Below are positions 48,579-56,822 of a stretch of DNA of 56,923 nt, one piece after another (position 1 is the stretch's first letter; each line of letters starts with the position of its first letter). The translations under genes were made by a program, and so were the position numbers. A model generated the notes under the pieces. The model was not told where the DNA came from. It ran no database searches and saw only the letters and a list, made by a program, of their open reading frames with translations. This DNA is from Spirillospora albida (GTDB lineage: Bacteria > Actinomycetota > Actinomycetes > Streptosporangiales > Streptosporangiaceae). The DNA lies in the NCBI RefSeq assembly GCF_000718255.1, contig NZ_JOFJ01000029.1:1-56923 (forward strand), read 5' to 3'.

Positions 48579-50960
48579 ATGAGCCACACGATCGCCGATG
48601 CGCCGGCCGTGACGCGGCCCCGGGAAGGGGCGGCGCGCGGCTGGTCGGCATACCTGGTGGCCGTCGCCGTGGTGGCGATCGCCACCGGCGCGCTCGCGCC
48701 GACCGCGATACTCCCGTGGATCCTGGTGCAGAGCGGCGCCGCGCTGGCCGTGCTCACGGGGCTCCGCCGCCACCGCCTGCATCGGATCCGGGCATGGCGG
48801 ATCCTGACCACCGCCGTCCTGCTGACGTGGGCCGCGACCACCTTCCCGTGGGCCATCGGCTACATCGCGCTGGGGAACCGGGACGCGCTCGACGTCTACG
48901 AGATCATGATCATGGTGTCGTACACGCTGGGCGCGGTCGCGATGGTCCTGCTCGTCACGCCGGCCGGGCGGGCCCGCTGGTCCGGCCTCGTGGACGCCGC
49001 CATCATCGGCACGTCCGTGGCCATGCCGTACTGGGCCCTGTTCATCGACCCCATGATCGACCGCCTGCAGGAGGTCGACCAGGATCCGCTGTTCTCCCTG
49101 ATCGTCCCCGTCATGGACCTGTTCCTGCTGGGGATGCTCGTCCGGCTCGCGTTCTACCGGGGGCGGGCGCCCTGGATGCTGCTGTTCATGGGGTCCTATC
49201 TGGCCCTCATCGTGGGCGACACCGCCAACCTCGTCGATCAGGCCGCGGGCCGGCCGGCGGGGGCGGTCGCGACGATCGGCTGGATGCTGTGGAGCGGGCT
49301 GGCCGGCGCCACGGCGCTGCACCCGAGCGTCCGGCGGGCGGGGGAGCGGCTGCTGCCGCCGATCGCGTCCGTCCGGGCCGGGACGACGTTCTACCTGGTG
49401 CTCGCCTTGCTCAGCCCCATCGGCGCCATGGCGGCGCGCGCGCTGCGGGGCGCCCCCGACGACCAGGCGTACGACCCGTTCGTGATCCCGATCCTGACCG
49501 TGCTGCTCGCCGTCCTGCTCGTCCTGCGGCTCAGCTCGACGGCGCGGCTCGCCGAGTCCCGCGCCGTCGTCCTCAACCGGCAGGCCGAGCAGCTCGCCGC
49601 GCAGGCGGCGGAGCTGAGCGCCACCCTCCAGGAGCAGGAGCAGCTCCAGGAGCAGCTGTCGTACCGGGCGACGCACGACCCGCTGACGGGCCTCGCCAAC
49701 CGCATCCTGCTCACGGACGCGCTCCAGCGGACGCTGACGGAGAACGACCGGCCGCCGGCGCTGCTGATGCTGGACATGGACGGGTTCAAGGACGTCAACG
49801 ACACCTTCGGCCACCAGGCCGGGGACGAGCTCCTCACGCAGGTCGCGCAGCGGCTGCGGGAGATCGCCCCGCCGGACGCGACGCTGGCGCGGCTCGGCGG
49901 CGACGAGTTCGCGCTGATGCTGCCCCGCGCGGACGCCCCGAGCGCCGTCCGTGTCGCCGACCGGGTCGTGGAGGCGCTGCGCGCCCCGTATCCGACCACC
50001 GCCGGGGAGTTCTACCTGACGGTCAGCATGGGCGTCCTCGCCGACAGCCCGGCCGCGAGCGCGTCGGAGGCGCTCCGGGACGCCGACCTCGCCCTGTACG
50101 CGGCGAAGAGCGCGGGCAAGGACCAGTTCGTCCGGTTCGAACCGGGGCTGCGGCAGGCGCGTCTCGACCAGACGCGGCTCACGACCGGGCTGCGGCGGGC
50201 GCTCACCCATGACGAGTTCACGCTGAACTACCAGCCGGTCGTGGACCTGAACACCGGCGAGGCGCACGCCGTCGAGGCGCTGCTGCGCTGGACGCCGCCC
50301 GGCCGGGCCGCCATCCCGCCGGACCGGTTCATCCCGATCGCGGAGGAGTCGGGGCTGATCGTCCCGATCGGCGCGTGGGTGCTCGACCGGGCCTGCGCCG
50401 ACGTCGGCCGCTGGTACCGCAGGCACGGCGTCTCGGTCACGGTGAACGTGTCCGGGCGGCAGCTGCGCGAACCGGCGTTCAGCGCAACGGTGCTGGACGC
50501 GCTGCGCCGGCACCGGCTGCCCGAGCGCGCGCTGATCCTGGAGATCACCGAGAGCATGCTGCTGGCGGGGACGCCCGCCGAGACCCGCCGGGTCGTCGCG
50601 ACCCTGACCGCGCTGCGCGAGCAGGGCATCCGGATCGCGCTGGACGACTTCGGCACCGGCTACTCGTCCCTCGCCTACCTGCGGGTCCTCCCGGTCGACA
50701 TCCTGAAGATCGACCGGGCGTTCGCGACCGGCGTCGAGGACAGGGAGCAGCGGGAGGCGCGGGCGTTCACCAAGGCGATCCTGACACTGTCGTCCAGCCT
50801 GGACCTGCGCGCCGTCGTCGAAGGCGTCGAGTCCCGGGAGCAGGCCGAGGCGCTGCGGGAGATGGGCTGCCCGCTGGCCCAGGGGTACCTGTTCTCTCGC
50901 CCGGTCCCCGCCGACGAGATCGACGCCTTCCTGGACGGGGGCGGCGCCCGCCTCGCGTGA
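48579..50960 (+). CDS. Membrane GGDEF-EAL protein (cyclic-di-GMP turnover)
   Basis: The 793-residue protein has about nine membrane helices (residues 22-325), a coiled segment (LAAQAAELSATLQEQEQLQE), a GGDEF domain (DPLTGLANRILL, MDGFKDVNDTFGHQAGDEL, ARLGGDEFALML) and an EAL domain (AVEALLRWT, EITESMLLAG, LDDFGTGYSSLAYLRVLP, AVVEGVESREQ). Unlike the similar protein at 16820 it lacks the RxxD inhibitory site (APPD instead), so cyclase feedback inhibition may be lost. The start ATG 48579 follows AGAAGAGAAACGGTC. Confidence 0.93.
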   Translation: MSHTIADAPAVTRPREGAARGWSAYLVAVAVVAIATGALAPTAILPWILVQSGAALAVLTGLRRHRLHRIRAWRILTTAVLLTWAATTFPWAIGYIALGNRDALDVYEIMIMVSYTLGAVAMVLLVTPAGRARWSGLVDAAIIGTSVAMPYWALFIDPMIDRLQEVDQDPLFSLIVPVMDLFLLGMLVRLAFYRGRAPWMLLFMGSYLALIVGDTANLVDQAAGRPAGAVATIGWMLWSGLAGATALHPSVRRAGERLLPPIASVRAGTTFYLVLALLSPIGAMAARALRGAPDDQAYDPFVIPILTVLLAVLLVLRLSSTARLAESRAVVLNRQAEQLAAQAAELSATLQEQEQLQEQLSYRATHDPLTGLANRILLTDALQRTLTENDRPPALLMLDMDGFKDVNDTFGHQAGDELLTQVAQRLREIAPPDATLARLGGDEFALMLPRADAPSAVRVADRVVEALRAPYPTTAGEFYLTVSMGVLADSPAASASEALRDADLALYAAKSAGKDQFVRFEPGLRQARLDQTRLTTGLRRALTHDEFTLNYQPVVDLNTGEAHAVEALLRWTPPGRAAIPPDRFIPIAEESGLIVPIGAWVLDRACADVGRWYRRHGVSVTVNVSGRQLREPAFSATVLDALRRHRLPERALILEITESMLLAGTPAETRRVVATLTALREQGIRIALDDFGTGYSSLAYLRVLPVDILKIDRAFATGVEDREQREARAFTKAILTLSSSLDLRAVVEGVESREQAEALREMGCPLAQGYLFSRPVPADEIDAFLDGGGARLA

Positions 50961-50964
50961 CCGG

Positions 50965-51627
50965 TCAGGCGGTGCGGAGCGTCCGGCGGAAGTCCCGCCA
51001 GAAGGTCGCCGTGTCGTTCGCCCAGGGAAAGGGCTCCGGCGGGACGGCCACGTCCAGGAACTCGCACAGGGAGTCCCAGCCGTCCCGGATCCGGTAGACC
51101 AGGAGGCGGTCCTCCGCCACGCCCTTCATCACGGCCGCGTTGTGCCGCTCGAAGAAGGCGATGGACGCCTCCCGCGCGAAATCGATGTCGCGGCGGTCGC
51201 GGTTGAGGGTCTCCAGCATCCGCACGAACTCCGCCAGCGCGGGCCAGAGCGGCAGCACGAAGCGAAGCCCCGGCCCCGCCACCGGATGCCGCAGCAGCAT
51301 CGGCAGCCGGAAGATCGTCCGGCGGGCGCTGGCGTACCACTCGTCGGGGTCGCGCAGGGTGAGGATGACCTTGGCCTCGGGGTAGTGGGCGGTGAGTTCG
51401 CGCCAGTACGCCGCCGCCGGGAAGTCCACGCAGGCGCGGTATCCGGCGAAGATCTCGTCCCAGCCGGGGGCGTCGCTCTCCGCGCGCCTCGTCCACTGCT
51501 CCATCCGCGCGCGGCTGCCGACGACCTCGAACATGTGGTAGCAGGGCGCGAATCCGAGGCGCTCCAGCGCGATCCGCAGGGAACTGGTCCCGGTCCGGCC
51601 GAGCCCCGCTCCGATGACCTCGATCAT
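50965..51627 (-). CDS. Sulfotransferase-family protein
   Basis: ATG 51627 follows AAAGGGGGCGG and gives 220 residues. The 5'-phosphosulfate loop is IGAGLGRTGTSSLRIALERL, followed by AYWRELTAHYPEAKVILTLR with DPDEWYASARR, the usual 3'-phosphate region. The rest is helical. It matches the small actinomycete sulfotransferase family whose acceptors are mostly unknown. It is convergent with the GGDEF-EAL gene. Confidence 0.85.
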   Translation of the reverse strand: MIEVIGAGLGRTGTSSLRIALERLGFAPCYHMFEVVGSRARMEQWTRRAESDAPGWDEIFAGYRACVDFPAAAYWRELTAHYPEAKVILTLRDPDEWYASARRTIFRLPMLLRHPVAGPGLRFVLPLWPALAEFVRMLETLNRDRRDIDFAREASIAFFERHNAAVMKGVAEDRLLVYRIRDGWDSLCEFLDVAVPPEPFPWANDTATFWRDFRRTLRTA

Positions 51628-51790
51628 GCCCGCCCCCTTTCCCGGCGCGGCCCGTCCGGAACACCCCCGGCGGAGCTTCATGATCATTTCGCGGGTTCTT
51701 AAGGAGTGCTTAGGGCCGCCCGCACTAGCGTCCCGACGGTGATCGCGGCCGCCGCCCCGGCGGCCGTACCGACGTCAGGAAGGCACCCCC

Positions 51791-52588
51791 ATGCGCAGGT
51801 CCGTCGCCTACCCCCTCGCCGTCCTCGCGGCCGCCGGGTCGACGGTCGTCGTCGCCGGCCCCGCCTCGGCGCACGGCTACGTCTCGTCCCCCCCGAGCCG
51901 CCAGGCGCTGTGCGCGCAGGGCGCCGTCAAGGACTGCGGCCCCATCCAGTTCGAGCCGCAGAGCGTCGAGGGCCCCAAGGGCCTGAAGAGCTGCAACGGC
52001 GGCCTGAGCCAGTTCGCCGTGCTCGCCGACGAGAGCCGGGCCTGGCCCGCGAAGTCCGTCGGCACGACCGTCCCGTTCAGCTGGACGTTCACCGCCCGGC
52101 ACCGCACGAGCAACTGGCAGTACTTCGTCGGCGGCACCCTCGTCGGCACCTTCGACGGCGGCAACCAGCAGCCCGCGTCCGTCGTCACCCACCAGCTCGA
52201 CCTCAGCAGGTTCCCCGGCAAGCGGACCGTGCTCGCCGTCTGGAACATCGGCGACACGGCCGCGGCGTTCTACAGCTGCATCGACCTGAACATCGGCGGC
52301 GGCTCCGGCGGAACCCCGGCCCCGGCACCGACCACCGCGCCGACCACGGCGCCCACCACGGCCCCGAAGCCGACCACCGCTCCCACGGCGAAGCCGACCA
52401 CCGCGCCGACGGCCAAGCCCACCGCCGGCACCCCCGCGTCCGGCGCGGCCTGGGCGCCCGGCGTCACCTACCGGACCGGCACCGTCGTGACGTACGACGG
52501 CGCCAGGTACCGCTGCCGCCAGTCCCACACGGCGATCCGCAGCTGGGAGCCCTCGCCGTACACGCTGGCCCTCTGGCTCCCGCTGTGA
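51791..52588 (+). CDS. Secreted AA10 lytic polysaccharide monooxygenase with chitin-binding domain
   Basis: The 265 residues begin with a signal peptide ending ASA before HGYVSSPPSRQALCAQG, so the mature N-terminus is the His of the copper brace. The second His is in TARHRTSNWQYFVGG and the axial Phe in AAFYSCIDLNI, all as in chitin-active AA10 enzymes. A Thr-Ala-Pro linker (about residues 178-220) leads to a CBM5/12-like domain (WAPGVTYRTGTVVTYDGARY, RCRQSHTAIRSWEPS). It should cleave chitin oxidatively using copper. It overlaps the DUF305 gene by 4 nt. Confidence 0.93.
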   Translation: MRRSVAYPLAVLAAAGSTVVVAGPASAHGYVSSPPSRQALCAQGAVKDCGPIQFEPQSVEGPKGLKSCNGGLSQFAVLADESRAWPAKSVGTTVPFSWTFTARHRTSNWQYFVGGTLVGTFDGGNQQPASVVTHQLDLSRFPGKRTVLAVWNIGDTAAAFYSCIDLNIGGGSGGTPAPAPTTAPTTAPTTAPKPTTAPTAKPTTAPTAKPTAGTPASGAAWAPGVTYRTGTVVTYDGARYRCRQSHTAIRSWEPSPYTLALWLPL

Positions 52589-53187
52589 CCCGCCGCATCC
52601 GGGCGATCGCCCTGCTGGCCACCGCTCCGCTGCTGCTCACGGCGGCGTGCGGCGGCGACGGCGAGGCGACGGGCAGCAAGCGTGCCGCGACGGGCGCCCC
52701 GTCCGCCGTGACCGGGCCGGGCAGCCACAACGCCACCGACGTCATGTACCTGCAGATGATGATCGCGCATCACCGGCAGGGGCTGCAGATGGCCGGCCTC
52801 GCCGCGCGGAAGGCCCCCGGCGCGGACGTCCGCAGGCTCGCCAAGGCCGTCCACCTCACGCAGACCGACGAGGTGAAGCTCATGACGTCCTGGCTGAGGA
52901 AGTGGAACAAGCCGCTCACGGTCGACCACGCGCCGAGCGCCCACGCCGACCACGGCGGCCTGCCCGCGACGAGCGCCAAGGAGATCGGCGCGCTCCGGGT
53001 CGCGAAGGGCGCCAGGTTCCAGAACGCCTTCCTCAACCTGTTCATCGGGCACCAGTCCGCGGCGGTGGAAATGGCGAAGATGGAGACGGGCAAGGGCGTC
53101 AACGGCGAGACGAAGGCGTTCGCGACACGCCTCACCGCGTCCCGCCAGGACCAGATCAAGCAGATGCTGGTCATGCTCAACCGCTGA
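52585..53187 (+). CDS. DUF305 lipoprotein, possible copper-binding partner of the LPMO
   Basis: GTG 52585 overlaps the LPMO stop (GTGA). The 200 residues have a lipoprotein signal (LLATAPLLLTAACGG, lipid Cys about residue 22) and two DUF305 half-repeats: MYLQMMIAHHRQGLQMAGLA and LFIGHQSAAVEMAKMETG, rich in Met and His. DUF305 includes the cyanobacterial copper protein CopM. Because LPMOs need copper outside the cell, a copper-delivery role is a reasonable inference, but DUF305 proteins also occur without LPMOs. Confidence 0.88.
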   Translation: MTRRIRAIALLATAPLLLTAACGGDGEATGSKRAATGAPSAVTGPGSHNATDVMYLQMMIAHHRQGLQMAGLAARKAPGADVRRLAKAVHLTQTDEVKLMTSWLRKWNKPLTVDHAPSAHADHGGLPATSAKEIGALRVAKGARFQNAFLNLFIGHQSAAVEMAKMETGKGVNGETKAFATRLTASRQDQIKQMLVMLNR

Positions 53188-53234
53188 GCCCGCGGCCCGT
53201 CCGCCTTCCCCGCGCACGCGGACGGGAACGCACC

Positions 53235-53266
53235 GGCGCCCGGCACCGCGAGCGGTGCCGGGCGCC
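53235..53266. terminator. 13-bp hairpin between convergent genes
   Basis: GGCGCCCGGCACC and GGTGCCGGGCGCC pair perfectly around GCGAGC. It lies between the DUF305 gene and the minus-strand secreted protein and can serve both. Confidence 0.85.
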
Positions 53267-53281
53267 CGGCCTTACCTCCGG

Positions 53282-53635
53282 TCAGTCGTCGTGGTCGTCC
53301 CAGCCGCCCCGGTCCCTCCACAGCCACAGCGAGTAGGAGCGGCCCCAGTTCCGCTCGCAGTAGTAGCGGTCATAGCGGTCGGACCGCCAGACGATGCGAC
53401 GCCCCGTCCTGTGGCAGGACCAGGACGAGAAGTGCCGCGAGTGGTACTGCCAGCACCCGCTCCAGTTGCCGAACCCGCACCTGGGCCACGGAGCGGCGGC
53501 GGTGCTCTGCTCCACCGCGGCCCGGTCCGCGCCGAGGACGGCGGCCTGCGCCGTCCCGGTCATCCCGGTGATGGTGAGTCCGGCGGCGCAGAGCACGGTC
53601 CCCGCGGCCAGTTTGCGTACGGAAGTATGAGTCAC
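53282..53635 (-). CDS. Small secreted Trp/Arg-rich protein
   Basis: The 117 residues start with a signal peptide (MTHTSVRKLAAGTVLCAAGL, cleavage near AQA-AVL, residue 32). The mature part has four Cys, many Trp, Tyr, Arg and Asp (CGFGNWSGCWQYHSRHF, WRSDRYDRYYCERNW) and ends DRGGWDDHDD. The composition resembles small exported proteins that bind surfaces or polysaccharide, but no family is recognised. A shared hairpin separates it from the LPMO-DUF305 pair. Confidence 0.75.
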   Translation of the reverse strand: MTHTSVRKLAAGTVLCAAGLTITGMTGTAQAAVLGADRAAVEQSTAAAPWPRCGFGNWSGCWQYHSRHFSSWSCHRTGRRIVWRSDRYDRYYCERNWGRSYSLWLWRDRGGWDDHDD

Positions 53636-53847
53636 GATCTTTTCCCCCCGAGAATCGTTCGTCCGTACTTCATGCTCAACGTAATCCCGCGTTCGCCAAG
53701 TGCGGACAACCCGGCTTCATAGGCCAGGGAGATTAGTCACCGCCACCACCCTCGTTCGCAAAACCCTTGAAAAATCAGCCATCGCTGGAGCGCCTTCATC
53801 ACAAGGGCTCCGGGATTTTCCGTTGCGGAGCGGACGATATGGCGGCA

Positions 53848-53873
53848 CCCCGGCACCGCGGGCGGTGCCGGGG
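53848..53873 (-). terminator. 10-bp hairpin after the EAL-HDOD gene
   Basis: CCCCGGCACC and GGTGCCGGGG pair around GCGGGC, 16 bases beyond the stop codon of the EAL-HDOD gene on the minus strand. The stem closely resembles that at 53235-53266. Confidence 0.75.
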
Positions 53874-53888
53874 GAGGGTGCGCGCTCG

Positions 53889-55136
53889 TCAGTCGCGGAC
53901 GGCTGCGGTGGCGCGCATGGCCCAGCTGACGGCCGACAGATAGGAACGCGCCAGGTCCTCCGCCACGACGGGGAGCAGCGCCTCGGCCGGCTCCTCGCCC
54001 GTGTCGTACTCGCGGACGGCGGTGACCAGCGAGCCGAGCCGGCCGCCCCCTCCGCTGACGGCGCTCGCCAGCTCGTTGTCCAGGGACAGCCGGGCGACCA
54101 GCGACGCGGGCGACACCGCGAGCATGTCCGACAGGCCGGACAGGAGCCCGGCCGTGAACGCCTGCTCGCCGGCCACCCCGGCGCGGTCCGCGAGGGTCTG
54201 GCAGAGCCGCGCCCGCACCAGGACCGACACCACGGTCTCGGTGCCGGCGCCGGTCAGGTCGCTGACCGTCATGAGGATCAGCCAGTGCCGCAGCCGGGTC
54301 AGGCCCATCAGCATGACGGCCTCGTGGATGGAGGAGACCTTGCGGCGCAGCCCCGCGGACGCGGAGTTCGCGGCCCGCAGCACCCGGTAGGCGAGCGCCG
54401 GGTCGGTCTGCACCATGGCGGTGACCTCGTCGATGTCGATGTCGGGCCGCAGGAGCCGGTCGATGAGCTCCAGGTACCGGAGCCTGGACGGGGCCAGGGT
54501 CTCCAGGGAGAGCACCTGGGAGCGGCCGAACGCGTACCCCTGGAACAGGTCGAATCCGAGGTCGCGGGTCAGCCGGACGTCCTCGGGGGTCTCCACGCGC
54601 TCCGCGAGCAGCTTCAGGTGGGGGTGGCGGCGGCAGGCGTGCACCTGCGCGGCCAGGTCGGTCGGCTCGACCCCGAGGACGTCCAGCTTCACGTAGGACG
54701 CCAGTTCCAGCAGGGGCTCGTGGCCGCGGCCGAAGACGAAGTCGTCCAGGGCGATCGTGAAGCCACGCCGCACCAGGTCCCGGACCCCCTCGATCACCTC
54801 GTCGGTCACGTCGACGGTCTCGAGGATCTCCAGGACGGTGCCCTCGGGGTCGAACGGCAGCGGCAGCTCGCCGCGCAGGAACTCGCCCGTGAGGTTGATG
54901 AACGCGAGGCGGCCGCCGGTCAGCTGGTCCATCCCGAACTCGGAGAAGAGGTTCACCAGGACGCGGCTGGTGGCCTGCGCCCCGGACGCGTCCGCGGCCG
55001 ACGCCGTCGGGCCGCCCCGGAACAGCAGCTCGTAGCCGACCAGCTCGTACGCCCGGTCGTAGACGGGCTGCCGGCCGACGTGGACCCGGTGTCCCGGAGC
55101 GTGTCCCGATCCGTCGAAGGGAGGCTGGGTGTTCAT
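53889..55136 (-). CDS. EAL-HDOD protein with degenerate EAL domain
   Basis: ATG 55136 overlaps the stop of the GGDEF gene (ATGA), giving 415 residues. The N-terminal domain has an EAL fold but the signature is YELLFRGG instead of EAL, and other motifs are altered (LEILETVDV, IALDDFVFG, VKLDVLG), so hydrolysis is unlikely. The C-terminal HDOD domain (VTAMVQTDPALAYRVLRAAN, SVLVRARLCQTLADRAGVAG) is a signalling scaffold without metal-site HD residues. This matches YuxH-type proteins. It probably relays a cyclic-di-GMP or other signal from the coupled cyclase. Confidence 0.88.
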   Translation of the reverse strand: MNTQPPFDGSGHAPGHRVHVGRQPVYDRAYELVGYELLFRGGPTASAADASGAQATSRVLVNLFSEFGMDQLTGGRLAFINLTGEFLRGELPLPFDPEGTVLEILETVDVTDEVIEGVRDLVRRGFTIALDDFVFGRGHEPLLELASYVKLDVLGVEPTDLAAQVHACRRHPHLKLLAERVETPEDVRLTRDLGFDLFQGYAFGRSQVLSLETLAPSRLRYLELIDRLLRPDIDIDEVTAMVQTDPALAYRVLRAANSASAGLRRKVSSIHEAVMLMGLTRLRHWLILMTVSDLTGAGTETVVSVLVRARLCQTLADRAGVAGEQAFTAGLLSGLSDMLAVSPASLVARLSLDNELASAVSGGGGRLGSLVTAVREYDTGEEPAEALLPVVAEDLARSYLSAVSWAMRATAAVRD

Positions 55137-56635
55137 CCGTGCTTCTCGCTTCCAAGGTTCCGGCCGGGCGCCCCGTCCGGGTGCTCCGAGCCGAGGTCGA
55201 GATCGAGGTACCCGGCCAGGACGACGCGGTCGCGGCCGGCGTGCTTGGCGGAGTACAACGCCGCGTCGGCGCGGGCGGTGAGCTGCTCGGCGGTCTCCTC
55301 GAAGTCCCACATGGCGACCCCGGCGGAGACCGTCTGCCCGTGCGGAACGGCCTTGCGGAGCCGTTCCAGGATCTGGCCGGCCTGCTTCATGCTGGTGTCG
55401 GCCAGGAAGAGGATGAACTCCTCACCGCCGTACCGCGCCAGGACGTCCTGCGGCCGCATCTGGGTCTGCCAGGCGGCGACGGCCTGCCGCAGCAGGTCGT
55501 CCCCGGCCTGGTGGCCGTAGGTGTCATTGAACCGCTTGAAGTGGTCCAGGTCGATCAGCGCCACGCACAGCGGGTCGCGGCGGCGGGACGCGGTGGCGAG
55601 CCCCTCGGTGAGCCGCAGCTCCCAGCCGCGCCGGTTGGCGGCGCCGGTGAGGGGGTCGCGCAGGCTCAGCGCGGTCAGCTCGTGCGCCTGCGTCTCCACC
55701 TGCCGGATCAGGCCCAGCATCCGCAGGACGACCAGGACGAACATCAGGGCGGAGGCGACCGCGATGCTGGTCCCGACCCAGGCGTCGACCCCTCCGAGGT
55801 GGGACCGGGCCAGCAGGACGATGGGGGCCAGCAGCGCCGCCGACGTGAGGACGCCCAGCCGGGGCCGGCTCAGCCGCGGCACGGGGACCCGGCCCCACCG
55901 GGTGAGGTCGGTCATCAGGGGGTGCAGGGCGGCGGCGCCGATCAGCAGGTTGGTGGCGAGGAAGAACTCGTCCACGACGCGGGTGGCGATCATGCCCGCG
56001 GTGCCGTTGACGTAGTCCTCCAGGAAGGCGAACACGATGTCGGCGGTCAGCAGCGACACGAAGGCGCCCGCCAGCATGCCGCAGGCGAGGTTGCCGACGG
56101 CGAGGCCGCCCCGCCCGGTCAGCAGCCGGACGAGCAGGACCAGCAGGAACAGGTCCAGCAGTGGGTAGGCGAGGCTGACGACGCGTGCGGGCAGGGAGCC
56201 GTCCTCCTGCACGGTGGGGACCACCATGAACACCCAGACCATCAGGCCGAGCCCGCCGGCGATGATCGCGGCGTCGATGAGGTCGCCGCGGTCCTTCGCG
56301 GCCCGCCGCCGCACCATGATCATCAGTCCGGCCCCGTAGAAGACGTACCCGGCCAGGTAGAGCACGTCGGCGATGGACGGGAACGGGTCGGTCTTCCACA
56401 GCCGGAGGTACAGGTCGTACAGCAGGTCGGCGGACAGGCACAGCGTGGCGCCGACGATCACGAACCACCAGGCCCGGGTGGCGTCGGGCCGCCATCGGCG
56501 CACGCCGATCACGGCCGTGACCAGGGCGATGGCGCCGATCCCCTGATAGGTGATCGTGCGCCACCAGCCGTCGGGCACGAGCAGGTGCCCGACCGCGAGG
56601 ATCGAGACGAACGCTCCGTAGCGCTTCAGTGACAT
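55133..56635 (-). CDS. Membrane diguanylate cyclase (GGDEF protein)
   Basis: From ATG 56635 the product is 500 residues with about nine to ten membrane helices (residues 5-310) and a C-terminal GGDEF domain: RDPLTGAANRRGWELRL, LIDLDHFKRFNDTYGHQAGD and the signature RYGGEEFILFLAD, with an intact RPQD inhibitory site. It should synthesise cyclic di-GMP with feedback control. It is translationally coupled to the EAL-HDOD gene. A weak GAAAAG precedes the start; an ATG 13 codons upstream is less likely. Confidence 0.9.
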   Translation of the reverse strand: MSLKRYGAFVSILAVGHLLVPDGWWRTITYQGIGAIALVTAVIGVRRWRPDATRAWWFVIVGATLCLSADLLYDLYLRLWKTDPFPSIADVLYLAGYVFYGAGLMIMVRRRAAKDRGDLIDAAIIAGGLGLMVWVFMVVPTVQEDGSLPARVVSLAYPLLDLFLLVLLVRLLTGRGGLAVGNLACGMLAGAFVSLLTADIVFAFLEDYVNGTAGMIATRVVDEFFLATNLLIGAAALHPLMTDLTRWGRVPVPRLSRPRLGVLTSAALLAPIVLLARSHLGGVDAWVGTSIAVASALMFVLVVLRMLGLIRQVETQAHELTALSLRDPLTGAANRRGWELRLTEGLATASRRRDPLCVALIDLDHFKRFNDTYGHQAGDDLLRQAVAAWQTQMRPQDVLARYGGEEFILFLADTSMKQAGQILERLRKAVPHGQTVSAGVAMWDFEETAEQLTARADAALYSAKHAGRDRVVLAGYLDLDLGSEHPDGAPGRNLGSEKHG

Positions 56636-56739
56636 GACGTGTCTTTTCGTCGTTCCACCCGGAAGTCCCCTCATCGGCGGGCGGGAGGCCGTCCTGAGGG
56701 AATGGTCAGGAAAAGGTCAAGGACGAGGGCGCGCCAGGA

Positions 56740-56810
56740 GTCGTACACCCGGACCGGTCGGGTCCGGGTGTACGACGACGCCCCGGGCGCCTGGGGCTCC
56801 GGGGCGTCGT
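56740..56810. terminator. Two consecutive strong hairpins
   Basis: The first is GTCGTACACCCGGACC-5-GGTCCGGGTGTACGAC (56740-56776), a perfect 16-bp stem. The second is ACGACGCCCCGG-12-CCGGGGCGTCGT (56775-56810), a perfect 12-bp stem sharing two bases with the first. They lie downstream of the CHAP-type gene on the minus strand, before the GGDEF gene. Confidence 0.85.
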
Positions 56811-56822
56811 TCGATGTTGGGC

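Noticed and set aside
53640..53845. Possible integrase or IS remnant in the AT-richer gap before the EAL-HDOD terminator
   Set aside because: A short minus-strand peptide (MKALQRWLIFQGFCERGWWR) is open there, but there are no inverted repeats, no longer frame and no recognisable motif.
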